Shown: positions 14,183 to 28,665 of the stretch, piece after piece
Position numbering within the stretch: position 1 is the stretch's first letter
How the letters are laid out: each line of letters begins with the position of its first letter
Assembly (NCBI GenBank): GCA_030062745.1
Contig: CP099839.1
Location: forward strand, 17,608,733 to 17,672,732
DNA from: Capitulum mitella
Lineage: Eukaryota > Arthropoda > Thecostraca > Pollicipedomorpha > Pollicipedidae
DNA: 64,000 nucleotides
Direction: 5' to 3'
The notes under the pieces: generated by a model
What the model was told of the DNA's origin: nothing
Databases searched by the model: none
The model's input: only the letters and a program-made list of their open reading frames with translations
Translations under genes and position numbers: made by a program

Positions 14183-15756
14183 TCGGCAGAATGAGAAAGA
14201 GCGGGAGAGGGACAGGGAGGCGGGAGAGAGCGAGGAAGAGAGAACTCACAGGGCGGCGAGGAGATTGACAAAGAAAGATTGCCGGAGAGAGAGAAGCCGC
14301 CCACCGCCGGAAGGTAATTGGACAGACGAGGCCATCGCAGATGCGTCTCACAGCCATTAAGCCTCATCGCCGCCAGTGATCTATTAAACGTACGACCGGG
14401 GGCGACTCAATTAATACACCTCTCCGTCTATGGAGGTGTAATTGTTTTGTACTGCGGTCGGCCCGATCGCTGCGTAAATGACACTGACTACGGGTGCTGG
14501 CGCGACCGGTCGACCCGGTCGCGCGTGGGAAAGGCCGCGCCTCGGTAAACAGCCGGCGACAATGGGCGCACCCACTGCCGCCGCCGCCACCGCCCGGCCG
14601 GCCACGCAGTCCAGATGTCGCGCCCGAATGGCCCGGCGTCCCCGCGGGCGGCCGAACTCCGACGTGCTGCGTGCGCGGGTATAGCTGGGAGACGGAGACG
14701 GTGTGCCCCCAGGAACTGTGCACCTGGAGCGATTGCTCAGGGGAGGCTGCGTATCTCGGGGAGAGTACCTGCTGCGGCAGGCTGTGAGCCCTGGTGAGAT
14801 TTGCTTCGTGAGTGGTCGTGCTCTCGGGAGACTGCAGAATTGCTCCTTGTGACATTGCTCACACATGCAGCAGGCCGCCCGGCCTGGACTTACCGAGAGA
14901 CAAGGCAACAGTTCACTCGGAGATTTGTTCAAAACATGTGTTCTGGAGCGCATGGGATTCATGCAAACTTTTTTGTCCGTACAAAAAAAGCTGATGTTGA
15001 CTGGTGCAACGTGAAAACGACTACAACACACCAGCCAACTACATGAAAGGTGGGACTATAAGGCAAAAGAGAATGCAAATGTGTGACAATGTTTACGGCA
15101 AATAGCAGCACACCTATGTGTATGGCGTTCAGTGTGAAGATTGCATGTCAACATAGCATCTGTTGCCTCAACAATTTATAAAATATTCAGCCTTTTAGTC
15201 AGGTTTGAATGTAGAGAAAAATTTTTATTTCCATTCACCTTGTCAAACCCAAAGATTTGGACAACTGGAGAAAACCGCGGAGCTCCGCAACAAAAAAAAA
15301 TTCCTGAGTCCCAGTTCGTAATACTAGCGCATGTATCAGGACGGGACTCCATTGGACATTGCAGTGGGACTGCAAACGGTCCAAAATCATATTTCAGGCA
15401 ACAAGCAGAAAGCTCAGCAATAAATCACAACAATGGCTATAAAATGTGTTTGCTTGTATTATATGACGACTTACTGGTCGCGTTTAAATATCGATGAAAA
15501 GCGACTAGCAATTGTTTGGGGTTCTCAAATTTAGCCCGTTTTCTCGTATATTGTTGTCAAATTGCCCCGAGCTGTCGCATTGTCGTAGCATAGCACGGAA
15601 GCGCCCACGCCATTATTCAGTCAAAACAGCAGTGTCTCCAGCTGGCCGCGGCTGCCACTGCGCTCAGCCCGTGGCAAAACATCTCGCTAGAGGCCGGCCG
15701 GCTAATGCAGGCCGTCACCACGGCCGGCCGGCGTGTCCGCTGTCCGTCAGCGGCCC

Positions 15757-15766
15757 GTCACGTGAC
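15757..15766. promoter_or_regulatory. Palindromic E-box GTCACGTGAC
   Basis: Exact copy in a GC-rich island, followed by an overlapping GTGACG. Confidence 0.45.
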
Positions 15767-18700
15767 GTGACGGCCCGACACGGCGGCTGTGACAGGCCGT
15801 CCGCGGAGGTTCAGAGACGCGTCGTCAGTGTGCGGCGACAGCGAGCGACGCGTCTCAGCTTACTGAGTAATGTGCTCTCAGTTTAAGTCAGTCGTGATTG
15901 GCGTTTGTGTTACTGGGTGGCTGGAGATTGATTGATTTGATCGGTAGACATTCGGAAGTGTTATCGAAGAGAGTAATGTATCAACCGATCGCCTAATGGC
16001 CAAGCCTTCCCTTTGCACTGTCAACAATGAGAAGCTCTATCACATGGTGACTTCAGAATACACAACATTACATAAAAGTATCTTATTGCTTGGCGGGCCA
16101 TTTCCGTCCTACGTGATGTAAAATCCAGTTAAGGGCAAAAAATCCATGAGGAGTAACTGAAACTTGTTCTGAATGTCATCAAACACAAAAACATGGCTGA
16201 AATGGTAGGTATATTGAATTCTAAATGATCTGCAAATAAAATTATATACGGACAAATTCTAAGACACAGTTGTGTCTTTCGGTAGCATCCGCCCCCCAGG
16301 GGCCCATTCATAAGACGTTTTATATTACTGAAGCTTCGTTAGTGCGCAAGCACTAGGTTTGGATGTGCGACGTAAGATAATTCCTTACGTTGTCAGCAAA
16401 CATTTAATGTATTGGTGGTAATATGTTATGCAGTGCAGTCAGATAAAAAAAAACGGACCAAGAGACCAAATCACTGTTTTACTGTTCAGTTTTTATTTAT
16501 AAGTCACCGTCAACAGTTTCGTTTTTATTATCCCGGTAAAAGGGCCATGGGAATGCTCGTCTGTCAGTCAGTTTACGTTAGGTACTTGCGTTATACCAAG
16601 CTCAGTCTCTTCCAAGGCTATTCCAAGGCAAGACTATTTAGCCTTAATTGGCTTTAGCAGCTATATATTGCGGCTAAGTGTTTTTTCACATTGACCAGCG
16701 CTTTTGAAATAACGATAACGTCCTAAGCCGCAGTACTGCTCAATTTTGCAGAGCGTGCAAAAGGACGATTCTGGAGGGGAACATTTTGCAAACGTTCGTT
16801 TTGGCTTGCTATAGTTTATGTCAAGACCGATGAAGTTATGTTGAAAGTAATCAGCGTATATTTGCACACAGTAACCCCAACGGCGCGTGCTTTTACCATG
16901 AATAAAGGTTATACGGGCGTTTTGACATCTTCATCGAGGCCTACTTTATGCAAAACTACCCGAAAGTACCTGTAAATGACGGAATAGTTTGAATTTACGG
17001 TGATACGTGTGTGGTGCAGGCACATCTGCGAAGCCAGTCCTATAAAGAACGGATGGAAAAGCGGTGGCCGGGCTTGCTGGACCAATCTTGTCGGCGATCC
17101 AACCTATTTAATCTCGCTTAAACCACGGGCAGGGAACTCCGCTACACCGGCACAGGACCACACCTGGCTGAAATGGTCCAGGCCCGTATCTAGCGGAAGA
17201 AAATGACTTCGAGAACTTGCGAGCACTCTTCCGCATGGGAGGAAAAGGGTGTCGAAATTCGTGTCATTGTGCGATCTCTGATTCCCCGGTTCCGCTGTTC
17301 CAGGGCGAGGCGGAGGGGGAGGGATGCGCAGACCAGCCGGCGTGCGGATTCGCCTGTTTACCTGCGGCCAGCCGTGCCTCCGGCGTACGACCACCGTAAT
17401 TACCCCTGTCTCTCGCTCATCGACAGGACGCACTGACGGCTGAGGAGACGCTGGCAGGGCCTCGGCCGAACGGCGAAATGAAACGGCCAACACCAGGGCA
17501 TACCGCTACACAGCAGAACGGAGGCTAACAGCACCGAACAACGACAGCATGACAGAACAAAAACATGTTCTACCAGAGGGGCCGACAGAGGAGCAGAGCG
17601 GATAGGCGTGGTACGCGACGCGGCAGAAATTGGCGTCAGCCTTCGTCTGGCGCCTCTGCGTCCAAATGACGGGATCGGTGCGCGCGGCACGAAGTCGGCT
17701 GTCGCCTGTTGTCACCGCCGCTAAATGACAGGACCGGACCTGGTAATGGAGGCCCGCCGGGTGCCGCCTCCTCCGCTGGCCTGATGCGCTGTATCCGGGG
17801 GGCGCAGGAAGTCGCCAACAAGCTCCCATCCGCGGCCAATTTGCTCCGGCCGGGGACAGAGTCTGAACACTGTTGGCGAGGCGTCGGCACGTCGCGGAGT
17901 TGTAATTCGGCTGCGGATATCCAATTACCGGATTCTGGATTTAGTCCGGGCAGGACTGAGTGCTGCACAACGGAAGACGAACGGGCCGCTCTTCTGAGAA
18001 AGAGTGATATCATTTCGATGTCACCGCGGCCAAGAGCAACGGCAGTTAGGCCGTTTCACTCGCGTTATTTCGCCGTCTTTCATTCATCAAGTGACACATG
18101 GCGACGGAAGGGCCCCGAGCCCTGAAATATCGCGAACAATGTAGCGCCTTGAAAGCTCAAAGCCTTCGTCGGAGAAAAACGCTTTTATCGTCCCCGGACT
18201 GCAACGCAAACATGCCGACATGCATGCAAGGGACGGCCGGTTAGCGGGGCCGGACAGAAGGCGGTCTGTTTACGGGAACTGTCCCATCAGCGGCGAATTA
18301 CGAGCAGGAGGCGCCGATCAAAGTGACATTGTCCGCGGCCACGCCGCCGCTCGCCGCCGCCGCGCCGCCGCTCGTCGCCGCCGAGATACGATCGGCGCCG
18401 CTTTGATGTCGCCGCCGCGCCGGAGTCGGCCGTCGCGGCCGACAGCGGCGCGTCGGCGGCGACGGTCGGCGCCGGTCGTGAGGGTGCGCCCTGTCCGCGA
18501 GTGGCGCCGGGCCAGCGACGACGCCGGGCCGGCACCGGATGAGTCTCGCACAGTCAGACGCCGCAGACGGCTGTCCCGCACGGCCTACGATGCCGCCGGC
18601 AGCCAGCACTACAACTGTACTTTCGTTTATTGCGTTTTTTTGCCGAAATCATTATTTTGTAAAACTCTTGCATTTCAATTTCATCAAGACAACGCAGACT

Positions 18701-19036
18701 TCGTAGGTATTTAAAATATTGTCCAAAGATGGTGTCACAAGTACATTACATAACCTTTCGCCACGTTTAGAGGAAACAAAGTATGGTAAATATAATATAT
18801 ATAAAATATACGGGAAATATATGGCAAAACAGTTTTGAATGATGAGGTCTTGTATGAATTGCAATTTTTGTTTCTACTCAGTTGCCTACACAAATACATT
18901 TCACCGCGGCCAGGCACGGATGGAATTGGGCCACGGCTGCCAATGGTGTTCGTATTCCGTCTGTGTCATGGACAAAGCAATCGGTATGACCTGAGCCATT
19001 GGGGTTACTTCTTCCCATGCGACAGAATAGGGTTCC

Positions 19037-19560
19037 TATTAACCCGCCGAGTGGAGGAGTTGACCGCCCCCCTGGCGTTTTTCGAAGATCGCGAGAGAAC
19101 GAACAAACGCAGCGCCACGAAACCTTGTGAACTTTTTGTTTGATCATTTTTATACTTCGTGTCAAAGTTTTGACCTCAGGTTAAATTACATGTCTGATCT
19201 AGGTCAGGTCAAGCGGACCTATGTTCAGACAAATTGAGAACCCTGTAACTTCTCGGAAAAAAGGCATCACAAAAAGCCAGGAGATGGAGATATTGATAAA
19301 TGCATTAAATCTGCTATATCCAATTTTCGAAATTTCCCGGGTCATTGACTTAAGGTTAAGGTTAACCCCATTCTCAAGACATGTTGTTTTTGGAATTTGA
19401 TGGAATTTTTGTAACATTTTTAGTGTGAGGTGATGCAGACATCCCTTAACCGTCGATGAACAAAGCATCAGTGACTTTCAGCCATTGTCCTGAGGTCAGG
19501 TCACGAATAAATTTTATGAGCCAAAATGCACCGATGTAAAAATTGGCGATGATTTACTCA
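19037..19560. mobile_element. Probable family B-related fragment
   Basis: Begins TTAACCCGCCGAGTGGAGGA, like the family B terminus, followed by CCGCCCCCC and interior AGGTCA-like motifs (AGGTCAGGTCA near 19202 and 19495). The far end was not defined. Confidence 0.4.
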
Positions 19561-21439
19561 ATACGGGAAGAAACTGGTAGAAATGGTTCGCCCAGTTGCG
19601 AGTAATACAAGAAAGTTCAAATAATTGAAAAAAATGCATATATTTGGAAATAAACAGACTCTCGCGAATAAAGCTCCGCCTATTGTGTAGACTGATCCCT
19701 AATGACCTTTTTCCAAAATGTTAGCATGAGAAACCACCACAAAAAAAAACATTAGGATTAAGGGATGTTAGACGAAAAGGCCTGTATCGCGAACATAAAG
19801 ATGAGTTAAAATCAGTTCCCGTTGATTTCATACCGCGTTCAGCTACGGCGCCCGCCGGCAGTCGGCGAAAAAATCGCCGTGTCTTTAACTTAGCGTTTCG
19901 GCGCATATATTAAACAAATCAGAGAAATTAGGCATGTATCGGCATCTCCGGACTTTTACCTGTTTATTGGTACCTTTACTTAGACTTTATTGATCACAGC
20001 CTTTGAGATCCAGGCCGCTTCTCGATTCCATGCAGACGTCTGTGAGAAAACATATATAGGGCGTAAATGGCTTACATATTATCCAAAACTAAAAACGAGA
20101 CGAGTTTTGAGCTCTACTTGTCACGAGATTTCCAAATGCGTGCTTATTTTTTCCTGCGGCCAGCCGTTCGTGAGTTAGAAGGGGGCAGTCATTTCCCCCC
20201 CCAATCGAGCGTGATCGGCGCCGACTGCAGGTCGGGTGCGGGTTAAAATTTCCCAATGTCGGCAGTTTATTTTTATAGATGCATATTCAAATCTGGCACC
20301 AGCTGGCTGCTAGGGTAATGAAAGGGATCAGAAACCGTGTTCAGCGTAGTTTTTCGTTTAGACCCGATCGACTGGTAAGTACCATGCGCCCGACTGAGGG
20401 ATTCTGGGTAACGGCTGATTTTGTGGCAAGAGTGCCACGTGCAAGGGTGCGACACGACCATACGATTGCCAATATGGCCCTATATTGGTCGCCAGTAGAC
20501 CCGCGGACAGTGGCGGCGGAGCCTCTCCAGAGATGGGGGACAAACCGATTTCTTAACCCGTTTCTCCCCATGCATCGCCGTAGAGTAAATATTAAACTTC
20601 GACCGGAGATGGGGCAGCTGCCTTGCCCCCTAATCCGTCGCCTCTGCCCGCGGGCTAGAAATCGAGCGCTAAGGCGGCTCGAACTCGTCTCGCCTGGACG
20701 GGAAGACCGAGGCTGAACTGAGTAAACTAACTATCGCGATGCGTCCGTAGGCTCCGGATGGAAAGAAGCGACTCAAAAAATATTAATGTCTCACCCAGCT
20801 TTTGACCCAGGGCGACGACCCTCGTGCACCGCATACTTCGGAGCCCGACGGCCTTTGGTTCTGTTTGGACTGGCTGTTGCGGCGGAACACGCATTTCTTT
20901 CTTCATTCTAGATCAACGACAACGTCCATATTCGTTGATCTAGACTTTCTTCCGGATTTAATAGAGCTGCAATTTGTAACCCGATCAAATTAATTTAAAA
21001 ATGGGACATCGTCGTGCTGGATAGACAAGAACCCGGGCAGCCGGATCCATTGTGTGGAAAGCAGTTGGTTTGAAATACAGTGCTGGCGGCACTACGAGAC
21101 TGATAGCGTCAGCCGGGTATGGAATGGCCGCGTCGTGGGATTACAGTGTATGATAGAGGTTATCCAGCGCCATCTGGTTTTGTGGCCAGGTTAAAATTAT
21201 CCCCTGTTTGGAAAACTGGGAAGCCAGCTCATGTGATGGCGCTGTTATTTGCATTTCACCAAGTTAATAATATAGATGGTATTCACTTGTGTACCCTGTG
21301 CATACTGCACACGGTACCAATAGCTAAGCGAACCAATATCTGCTTTCTCTGGTAGCAAGGACGTTACCCCCGATGCAACAGTCATGAAATTGGAATTAGG
21401 TAATAGTGGAATAGTCGAACAGCAAAATTACAAATAGCT

Positions 21440-22606
21440 CTCCGACTTGTAATGCCACAAGGTTTTTGAAAACTCCAGGGTTTTCCGAGGTTTTTGAAAC
21501 AGCTTCACGAAATCTGGCCACGTTTTCTGAATATTTTTCTCACGTGTTGTGTCGAATTTTATGGTTTAATTTTTCCCAGAGGCAGAGCCAGGCCACGTTT
21601 TTGGAAGGCACTTCAGGTCATTCTAGCACTGCTGAAGGTAAAAGTAAAATGGTTGTAGAAATCAAGGTTTTTTAAGTTCGAGTAAACCGTAAAACCTTAA
21701 ATGGGTGTATAGAGAACCTACTGAGAAAACATACTGTTCATATGAGACCATTTCACAGGGCCGTGTCAAGGTCAAGAGCCAAAATCTGCATTTATGTGGA
21801 TATTTGTTAACCAGTTTTTTCTAGTAACAAAGCCGGAGTATATGCAGCTCAGCACAGTGTCCTCTGCTATTGCTTCAAGTTTCAGGTCGATATCGGACCG
21901 GGTCACAAAGCTATGATCTAAAATTGTCGCCTATCCCACATCACGACGGCCATAAACTGTAGTTTTCATAATATCGTCGGTCCAAATGATCTGAAACAAT
22001 TTCAGACACTCTGAAACGACCCCAAGGCCATTCCATGTGACTCTGAGGTCATTTGAGGCCATTTGATGCCAAAAGGCATATGTTGGCCTAATGAACATGC
22101 GGCCGCGATAGTTACCCCTTTTTCGTGCCCCTGACGTGGCCTATGCCAACACGATATAAACAATTTACTGCAGGTGTACTTCTGAAGTGTATAATGACAA
22201 GATTATTTTAAATTTCTACGTTAACTCAACTTTCAAGAAGTACTTCCCCCATTTTGCAAGCCCTATGATTTTTTGTCTATGAATTTTGTCAAAACTCAAA
22301 CTTGTGAGCCAAAGGGAAAGTCCCATCGATTAGCTCTAGATTCAAGTCAATTGCGTCAATGTTAGTTAAAAGAACATCGGAGTTATAACAAAAAAGAAAT
22401 ACCACCTTCTACCTTTTTGCCCCTTTGTATCTATCCCTTACGAAGATTTTCAAGACTTCTGCCCAAGAAATAAAGTTTAAGTCATGATGAATCGATTGCC
22501 TTTTGTTGCGATAAAATCAGACGAATGGTTCTTGAAGTCTGGGGGAGGGCATGTAAGCACCCCAGTACGGGAATGCCTACTAGCGCTGTGGGTACGCGAA
22601 TAGAGT
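21440..22606. mobile_element. Family A transposon copy, reverse orientation
   Basis: The right end, GTGGGTACGCGAATAGAGTT followed by AAC, is the reverse complement of the 7396 copy's start, including the GTACTGGG-like subterminal segment. Interior landmarks occur in reverse order (e.g. GTGCCCCTGACGTGGCCTAT). The left end is poorly defined. Confidence 0.65.
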
Positions 22607-25600
22607 TAACTGCCCTTGGGCGTACCCTAGACTAAGGTACTGGTTTACCGTGGCTCCGCATCTTACTGTTCAGATGACTCCTGACAGCCCCACAAACACA
22701 TAACATGAATGACTACGTGAAAGGTGAAGAAAGATGTCAGCTATGCCGGAATCCACAAGGGGCAACACATTGCCAATAATGAACTGGCAGCAGTGTACAT
22801 CAGCAACCAAGAACGAGCATTTTAGCGCCATATTGAGCCAATGTTCTCTGCATTTGTCTTTAACGACCGAAGGCAACCAACAAGGGATGACTTGAACCTC
22901 CAGAAAGGCCAGAAAAACAAGCCAGTCACGCCGGCGTGGCTGATTTGAACGTGGCGGCCTGTGCTCCTCGGGCTTCCTGCGGGCTCCAGCGCCGCTTCAC
23001 ACCTGCCGCTCTGTTAACTGCGCTCTGATTTCGCCACCCAGACCGCCTCGAGCTCACAATCGCCGGCGGAAACGTGCCGCTCGCATTAGAACCGTGCGGA
23101 GGACACTCGCAATAGTCTCTGTGTTCCCCTTCCCCTCAGAAGCGAAAAAGGCGCTCTGTTGCTGCAAAAAGTCGGCGTCAGCCTCGTGTCGCGGCCGCCT
23201 GAGTCCTGGTGCGACATCAATTACGTTACGGGCCTGCTGGCGGCGCGCGCGCCCCCCGTCTGCTGCCTGCTGACGTGTTTAATGCGTGTAGAGCGCACTC
23301 GGCCGTCCACATCTGTGATACATTACGGCCGGACCGGAGCGGGCTGGCCGGCCGCCGCCGCCGCCCGGTAATGGCTGCGCGCTAAAATGGCTACCCGACA
23401 TTAGCTCAATAATCCGTATTGGAGAGGCAATAAAGTGGTGCCGGGCGCAGTTGCGCTGTGGTTAATGGCGTGGAAGAACGGTATGTGGCAGGTGGCCCGG
23501 TCCGACGCCGAGACTGTAGCGCCCCTGGCGGGATCAAACCGAAACACGCTGAACCGTGAGCGCGTTTCGGCAACGCGTGAGTGTTTGCAAAAGTGCGAAC
23601 TTTGCTGTCCGGACCTGTACTCGGAGTCCGTGTTGAGTGATGTTGTTCTGAGTCCGTCGTGGGACGCAAGGGCAGATGTATTTATGAGCGCCACGTCAAC
23701 AGAAATGATATTGTTCAAAGTCGAAGGTTTTATGGGTGCTTTGTACCTAGTACCTAGTGCTTTGTAGAAATTTGCAGCCTTCTGCTGCAAATTGATGCTC
23801 ATATGCTTCCCAGCCCCGGGAAGATATAACTTGCCTTACAAAATGACGTATACTTAGTTAGCCTAGTCAGCAGATAACACTGAGGAAGCAGCATGTGTGG
23901 TAGGCCAACCGGCCATACACACTCAACCTTTGCAGAGCTCATAACAAAACGGACACCATCACGGACTCTAAGCACAGATCCCATTCTGTCTTTCAGCGTA
24001 ATTGTGCTCATAAAAAGGTGCGATAAAGCCATGCTATGTTTGCCTTGTCTTCCAATGGTCTGTTCCCATTCTTTTTAAACACGCTCATGTATGACACTTC
24101 TTGTTGGTTATTAAGCGAAAGAGATGCACACATTATTGCAAAAAGATTTGTCGTTCCTTCCTTATCGCTTTGACGCCAATTTAAACCTGGAGCAAAAAGT
24201 CCCAAAGCCATTTCGAGTTAAACGCAGGATTTGACCTGAGAGGCATGCATGAAAAAAGCTGAGGTGCGCATAAAGTTCGGGGACGCACCCAGGATTTCGA
24301 ACCGGGTGGGTGGGGGCTAAAACCGTTTTGAGGACGGGCTCCTACGTTATCGAAGGAGAGTCCGCAAGGTAAAAAAAGATCCTTTCCACCCTTTGGAAAG
24401 TGCATGAAATGAACGTCATTCAGATCTTGACGACGGTCCCTGATATAATACATCACCACTGAGATCCTTGCGGGGCTAGCTCTTGCTCAAAATGGGGCCT
24501 TACCGGTCTTAAACAGAGGTCCGTTTTGCCCGAAAAGAGAACTCTCCCAAAAAGTGGCCGTTTTGGTCCGGAAAGTCTGCCTGTTTGGCCCTCCGCCTTG
24601 CCCCGCGGCGGACCACTGGTTACGCCCTTGTCTGTGAGACACCAGCTGTGCTTTGGTTCTGTAAGAGAACTTTTCGTTGGAGAGTATTTTAATAACCATT
24701 CCGAAACGATCCAAAAATCTGACGTACAATTCACGTTAGGGCTCAGGTCCCTTGGCTGATTCTCTGACAAAGCTATAGATCCTGAGTACCCTTTGAAATC
24801 ATTCATCCCAAAATAATTGTCTTTCCTCTGCCAAAGTGATGGTCAGCTTCAGGGGTGCCAAGAAGTACGTCTAAACCGGCAGAATACACCCTGAACAAAT
24901 GTGCAATTCGTTTAAAACGAAACCGGCTCTGATACCGTGCTGCACCAAGCACGCATCATCAGACCAGTCAGAAAAACCAGCCAACCAAATGATCCAAACT
25001 GCATCAGTGTCTTTCCTGTATAAACAGACAAAACTGATGGAAGCATATGATCATGGCATATGAACAGGACATATGAAGCAGGTAAAACGGAAGCATTCTC
25101 ATTCTTCCATGCTACCGCGCTGAGTGGCTGCAAGGAGAAAGACATTTTGCTTTTCTGATGCGGAAATTCGGCCGCCTTTAGGAAGACCAGAGCCATAGTC
25201 CCTTCGCATCCTTCGGTGTGCGCTCAGCTGCCAAAAATTTCACGGAAAGCTTCGCATTGGTGGGGGAATAAAATACATACATAAACAAAGGAGATTCGAT
25301 AATGCCGTTTTTTAACCACATTTGAAAAGTGCAGGATCCTTGACAATCACTAATGCACCGTCATGCCAAGAATTTTTGTAGTGTTTGATCTCCACCACGA
25401 ATCTCCGGCTATTGTGCACGAGACTGGAAGTCGTGGCTTCTTGTCTTCCCAACTTTAGGTAAGTTAACCGTTGTGCCGACCGAAAGGAAGTCTGTTTTAG
25501 TTGCATTTATTTTCAAATTCTCATCAGACCGGACCTGGACATCGTTTCTGATATTTTTTCGTAGGGATGGCTTCAGGATAGTTAGACTCGTGACATCTGG

Positions 25601-26934
25601 GGTATCATCTACGTGAAACATCAGTCCATGTCATGAATTACGTTCCGCGTCAGGCTGGTTTTGGTTAACATAAAAAGGATGGGTCTAGGTATTCGTCAGC
25701 GCCCGGTCAGGTAGTTGGAGAAACGTTAGCGCCTTACCAAGATGACTTCGTGAGAAGCACATCATGTCGGCGACGTTAAACATTTTGACAGATTGAACAC
25801 TTCAGAGGCATTAGCGGCACCCATAAAACTAGAGATGTCTTACCTGTAAGATACAGCACTCCAACATTCATGCCAGAGCACTGGCAGCACCGCCTCGCAG
25901 TGCCCTGGAATTTTATTGCATAACCTGAGCTGTTGCATTTGCATAATCTGTTGAGTGGAGGGGCATCGCGTCACTGTTACCAGTGGCGTGGGTGTTACTA
26001 CAAGCGAGACCGTAGGCCGCGTGAGTCTTTCTTCAAATACAGCGAAAAAACAAAAATGAAAAAAGAGCCCGTCCAGAAACCTTCATACAGACGACTCACT
26101 TCACAACCAGTGTACCACCGAATCATGAACTTTTTACCAGACGGCAGCTTAATTGTTCATGGTTGGCATTTGCGTTTGCAGTGCGTTAGCCTGCAACCTC
26201 TTTTGTCCACAGAGATATCTATTCCGGAAGTCATGTTTCCTTCCACTGCTAGACCTTTAGACTCTTGAGACTTTTTGAAGTCTCTTAGACTTCTTTCCAC
26301 GAGTGTTTCTGAAATGCTCAGTAACAATAGCACACATAGCCATGGGCGAGTTCGCTAAACGTCTTTGTATTGTAAAATGCATCAAGGGTGTACCAAACAA
26401 ATCTGAAAATATGCTTCCAACCATTTATTCAGACTGTCTCATAATCAGCCGTAGGAGGTATCTTACTGATGCGATGAAGTCGTATTTTTGTGCGTCTAAT
26501 TGATCCCTTTCCTTCCTACCCAGAGATGAATTAACGACGACAAAAGCCATTTAACTCTAATCAAAACTTTGCAACGTTTCAACCGTTATATCACTCATGT
26601 CATAAGGTTAAAGTTCAGGAAAATGTCGGAAACAGGGTACACGAAAATTTCCCCATGGGCTAGAGAGCTTAAAATTATCCGTACGGCGTTATCTGAAACC
26701 AAACGATTCTTGACTTTGGATATAGATCCTAATCTCCCGCAATGACGGGAATAATGTTCCATGTTTGCGGCGAAAGCAGCAATTCCATCTAAGGCAACCT
26801 AGCTATCTGTAACTTGTAATGCATGCACGACTATTCATATTAACCAGCCGCAGCTCGATGCATATAAGTGTCCGGAAACGTCCGTTTTCTTTTTCTTTGA
26901 GGCCAAAACACCTGTCTGATTCAGTTCTCGTTCA
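22607..26934. other. No supported gene; one GC-rich island and old mobile-element debris
   Basis: A GC-rich island spans about 22.95-23.4 kb. Near 24.28-24.63 kb, GGGGACGCACCCAGGATTT and an inverted CAAGGGCGTAACCAGTGG suggest an old hAT-type element without a clear target duplication. Confidence 0.4.
25400..25640 (-). pseudogene. Possible reverse-transcriptase remnant
   Basis: The minus-strand frame reads MFHVDDTPDVTSLTIL, then SDENLKINATKTDFLSVG, resembling the Y-x-D-D active-site block and the following L-K-I-N-x-x-K-T motif of LINE polymerases. Stops and frameshifts surround it. Confidence 0.45.
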
Positions 26935-28099
26935 ACCCTACTCCCGGAGGGCTAGACGGTATGGCCGATTCCCGGCAGGGGGGGGGGGGCGGACTCGGCC
27001 CTCTCTGAGATCTCGAGAACTACACATCCGATTTCATTGCAACAAACGGCTATCGATCTGCCGTGACGTAAACTACATTTTCATGAAAAGGAATTTCAAA
27101 GTTTTGAAAGGGGTGGATATAGGGAAATAAAAAAGTCAAAATGGGGATATTTTTGGACTTGTTATAACTCTGATGCTTATGCACCGATTTTGATTGGTCC
27201 AAGCGTTTGAAATTTTGAAAGAATGCATAGACGTTTACAGGGTTAAGCAAATGGGATTAGTTTTTCAAAACGAATTAAAAAAGTAAAAGCATTTTTTAGC
27301 TTCTAATAGTCATGTTTTGCTGAAGAAGTACAAATCGTATTACAATGTTTCTATAATGTTAACATAGGCGGTGCCAGGGACAAGGAAAAGGGGGAGCTGT
27401 TATGGTCACATGTTCTTCTGGTGAACTTACGATCTTTGGCCTTAAACGACCTGCAATGATCTTAGAGTCACTTGGAGTGATCTTGTCTGCGTTTTATATC
27501 ATTTGAAAACGCTTCGAATGATTTGGATTCACCCTATTCCTAAAATTCCATTTTGTGGCTGTTGTGATATAGGGTGCGCGCACTGACATTTTAGGTCATA
27601 GCTCCGTGACCTGACCTGATATCGAGCTGAAACTTGGTAAACAAGTAGAGGGAACTATCTATTCTATGTCAGATATATCCCGGGTTTGGCATTGGAAAAA
27701 ATAACGCCGAAATTATTACTGTAAACCAAATTTTGACCTTTGATCTTGCCGTGACCTCGTGAAGTGACCTTAGATGAACAAAACTGTATCTGTATGTTGC
27801 CTAACTATTTACCTATACATCCATGTAAAGTTTGAAGTTCTATCTTAAAAACGCTACTTTTGGCAGACATTTTTCTTTTACCCTCAACAGGGCCAAAAAT
27901 GGCCTGAGGTGCCTCCCAAAAACGTTGCCAGGCTCCGCCCCTGAGCAAAACAGAATTAAGAAATCTTGTCACAATACGTAAAAAGAACAGCTAGGAAAAA
28001 CTGACCAAGTTTCGTGAAGCCGCGTCAAAAACCCTGGAATTGACAAGAAAAAACCCGAGCGGGGCGGATTCAGATCCCCCCCGCTGCCGGGAATAGGGC
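26935..28099. mobile_element. Family A transposon copy
   Basis: Left end ACCCTACTCCCGGAGGGC with a 12-G run at 26978-26989; right end GCTGCCGGGAATAGGGCT. Shares GAGATCTCGAGAACTACACA and CGTAAACTACATTTT with the 38990 copy. Confidence 0.8.
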
Positions 28100-28535
28100 T
28101 AACACCTGGATCCGCCCACTGCTGTGGCTTCCAACCTCTCACGTCAACGGTGACGGGTACACTAGTGCAATTGTGAGCACACTCTGTCCATAGGAGGGTT
28201 TTCCATATAAACGAGCAGCAGGGACGTAACCAGGATTTCGCAGAAGAGGGGGTGGAAGGACAGGACATACCCTCCATTCTTAACCCTCGCCCGTATAGAG
28301 CCTTCTGCATAGCGCGAACGTATAGGGAGGTGGTATGACCCCCTGGCTATTTCCACATTGTACGTCCTAGAGCGTCGCGGAAAAAGCAGCGTGTTGCACA
28401 TCACAGATCTCGCGACTGGCACCTCTTTTTACGGTACCATGCTAACGGATGACCTTCCAGGTCGGGTTAAAGGCCAAAAATTGGCGAAAAGTGGTACTTT
28501 CGAGTTCAAGGGCAAATGAGTGCCAAGGAATAAAT

Positions 28536-28665
28536 GACGATGAAACGAAACGGATATCATAGACGATGAAACGAAACGGATATCATAGACGATGAAACGA
28601 AACGGATATCATAGACGATGAAACGAAACGGATATTATAGACGATGAAACGAAACGGATATCATA
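28536..28665. repeat. 26-bp tandem repeat, 5 copies
   Basis: Unit GACGATGAAACGAAACGGAT then ATCATA, starting at 28536, 28562, 28588, 28614 and 28640. Only one base differs (ATTATA in copy 4). Confidence 0.97.

Noticed and set aside
28536-28665. CRISPR-like array
   Set aside because: The 26-bp units are contiguous with no spacers, in a eukaryotic genome.
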